From Lysobacter sp. (GTDB lineage Bacteria; Pseudomonadota; Gammaproteobacteria; Xanthomonadales; Xanthomonadaceae): DNA of 64,000 nucleotides. The stretch is from NCBI GenBank assembly GCA_019634715.1, contig JAHCAU010000005.1, forward strand, positions 62,001 to 126,000. The letters run 5' to 3'. The notes under the pieces were generated by a model. That model was not told the DNA's origin. It saw only the letters and a list, made by a program, of their open reading frames with translations, and searched no databases. A program made the position numbers and the translations under genes. Shown piece after piece: positions 63,035-64,000 of the stretch. How positions within the stretch are numbered: position 1 is the stretch's first letter; every line of letters begins with the position of its first letter.

Positions 63035-63454
63035 GTGAAAGACAGGAAGCCTGCCCGTCCTCCCGTTCTCGAACGCCGTCGACTGAAGCGCGGCGCGAGG
63101 GAGGCGAAAGTCGCCCGTGAGGAGGAACGTGATCGCGGACGGAGGCTGCGTGAAATCGCAAAGGCGCACCTGCTGGTCAATCCGGCGAATCTCGGGCCGA
63201 ACAACAGCTACGGCGTTCCCGAGTTCGTGGCGCGCGGCTACTACGTGGACATGCCGTTCGATTGCAGATCCTGCGGCATCGTGCAGGTGTGGACCGAGAC
63301 GCAGCAGAAGTGGTGGTACGAAACCGCGAAGGGCGACGTCTGGGCCGTCGCGGTGTTGTGTCGCCCATGCCGCAGGCGCGAGAAGGCGCGCCGTGCTGAA
63401 GCGAGAGAGGCCCATCTGTCCGGATTGGCTGCCAAGGGAAAAGCGGCGATCTGA
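63035..63454 (+). CDS. Zinc-ribbon domain protein (copy 2)
   Basis: 139 residues from GTG 63035, nearly identical to the protein at 58494 (differences such as IANTHL/IAKAHL, NVGSN/NLGPN and FHCRSCGVA/FDCRSCGIV). The four-cysteine ribbon is intact. DNA identity is high from the GTG to near the stop, so the duplication is recent. It is separated from copy 1 by about 4.1 kb of unrelated genes. Confidence 0.85.
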   Translation: MKDRKPARPPVLERRRLKRGAREAKVAREEERDRGRRLREIAKAHLLVNPANLGPNNSYGVPEFVARGYYVDMPFDCRSCGIVQVWTETQQKWWYETAKGDVWAVAVLCRPCRRREKARRAEAREAHLSGLAAKGKAAI

Positions 63455-63541
63455 ATACGCTTCGATCGATATCAGGCCCGCCCGCACGCCTCGCTGTGCC
63501 AGAATCCTCGGTTCTTGCTGGCCTGCTCGAAGGAATCCCGC

Positions 63542-64000
63542 GTGACCCGACTCCTGTTGTTCTTGCTCCTTGCGACGTCATCGACCGCCGGCGCCATTGT
63601 CGTCCGGGATGACGTCGACGACGCGAAGTATCGAATCCCGGTGTCGGAGTTTCCCGCGCTCGTCGACATGCCCGGCGAGGGGCATGGCGTCCTGATCGCG
63701 CCGCAGTGGGTCGTGACCGCCGCCCATGTGATTCCGGCGCATGCCGAGCCCGAGCAGGTGGTCATCAACGGCATTCCCCGGGATGTCGAGCGCGTGATCG
63801 TGCATCCCGGGCACAAAAGGCCGCCGCAGGCGCTGGCCGATCAGGCGTTGGCGACATGGGACTGGACGCTGTTCATCGTGCTGCTGTCGTCCTCGGACGA
63901 CATCGCGCTGCTGAAACTGGCGCAGCCGGTGACCGATGTATCACCCGTCGTCCTCCACGACGGCGCAGACGAGTACGGCCAGGTCGTCCGGATCATCGGC
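63542..64000 (+). CDS. Trypsin-like serine protease, partial
   Basis: 153 codons from GTG 63542 to the right edge. Signal peptide about 1-19 (TRLLLFLLLATSSTAGA). Then HGVLIAPQWVVTAAHV with the catalytic His, and DDIALLKLAQPV with the catalytic Asp. The Ser region lies beyond the window. S1 family, exported; target unknown. Confidence 0.88.
   Translation, partial: MTRLLLFLLLATSSTAGAIVVRDDVDDAKYRIPVSEFPALVDMPGEGHGVLIAPQWVVTAAHVIPAHAEPEQVVINGIPRDVERVIVHPGHKRPPQALADQALATWDWTLFIVLLSSSDDIALLKLAQPVTDVSPVVLHDGADEYGQVVRIIG

Overview
The window is high-GC chromosomal DNA (roughly two thirds G+C by eye) that looks like Lysobacteraceae/Xanthomonadales (Lysobacter, Luteimonas or Xanthomonas relatives). 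Lineage markers are the fused aspartokinase/diaminopimelate decarboxylase, the MurL-MurD2 route to D-glutamate in peptidoglycan, the Kdo kinase KdkA, the gcvR-bcp / dapA-bamC neighbourhood and many GTAG-headed REP palindromes. No taxon call below family level is supported from sequence alone.

Left edge (1-3.85 kb): end of a tRNA-Ser-associated island. A large minus-strand STAND-type NTPase with an N-terminal nuclease-like domain runs off the left edge. It is followed by a decayed tyrosine integrase with two in-frame stops, a terminator and tRNA-Ser(CGA). At 4.37-4.90 kb lies an unannotated plus-strand RNA candidate: serial hairpins presenting GGA in their loops and a strong terminator, the architecture of a CsrA/RsmA-sequestering sRNA.

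Core block (4.9-54.7 kb): LPS genes (GT9 heptosyltransferase-like, kdkA); a molybdopterin operon (moaA, a PhyH-family dioxygenase, moaC, moaD, an M17 peptidase, moaE); 4.5S RNA and tRNA-Ser(GGA) upstream of dnaX-ybaB-recR; two PhzF paralogues; lysAC followed by overlapping genes leading to murL and murD2; ispB, ssb, a glycerophosphodiesterase, nfi and a threonine synthase; sugar-nucleotide genes (uronate epimerase, UDP-HexNAc dehydrogenase, galE); thiD; an XRE regulator divergent from a secreted protein with a perfect 28-bp palindrome between them; phoH, bcp-gcvR / dapA-bamC; and an oxidoreductase, gorA, S9 peptidase, hutG and EamA series.

Right accessory region (54.7-64 kb): an AT-richer retron. 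It has a 12-bp a1/a2 inverted repeat bracketing a structured msr-msd RNA, followed by a reverse transcriptase with NAxxH, YADD and VTG motifs fused to a C-terminal TOPRIM domain (Retron-Eco2/Ec67-like). Behind it is a repeat-rich stretch of small genes: two copies of an unrecognised 62-63 aa protein on duplicated ~360-bp units, two nearly identical zinc-ribbon genes, REPIN-like elements, a GyrI-like gene cut off at a REPIN, a frameshifted membrane gene, secreted proteins of unknown function, and a trypsin-like protease running off the right edge.

The most interesting signals are the retron with its RNA, the partial STAND/nuclease defence candidate, the Rsm-like sRNA, the duplicated small-protein element, and a REPIN sitting in frame inside murL.
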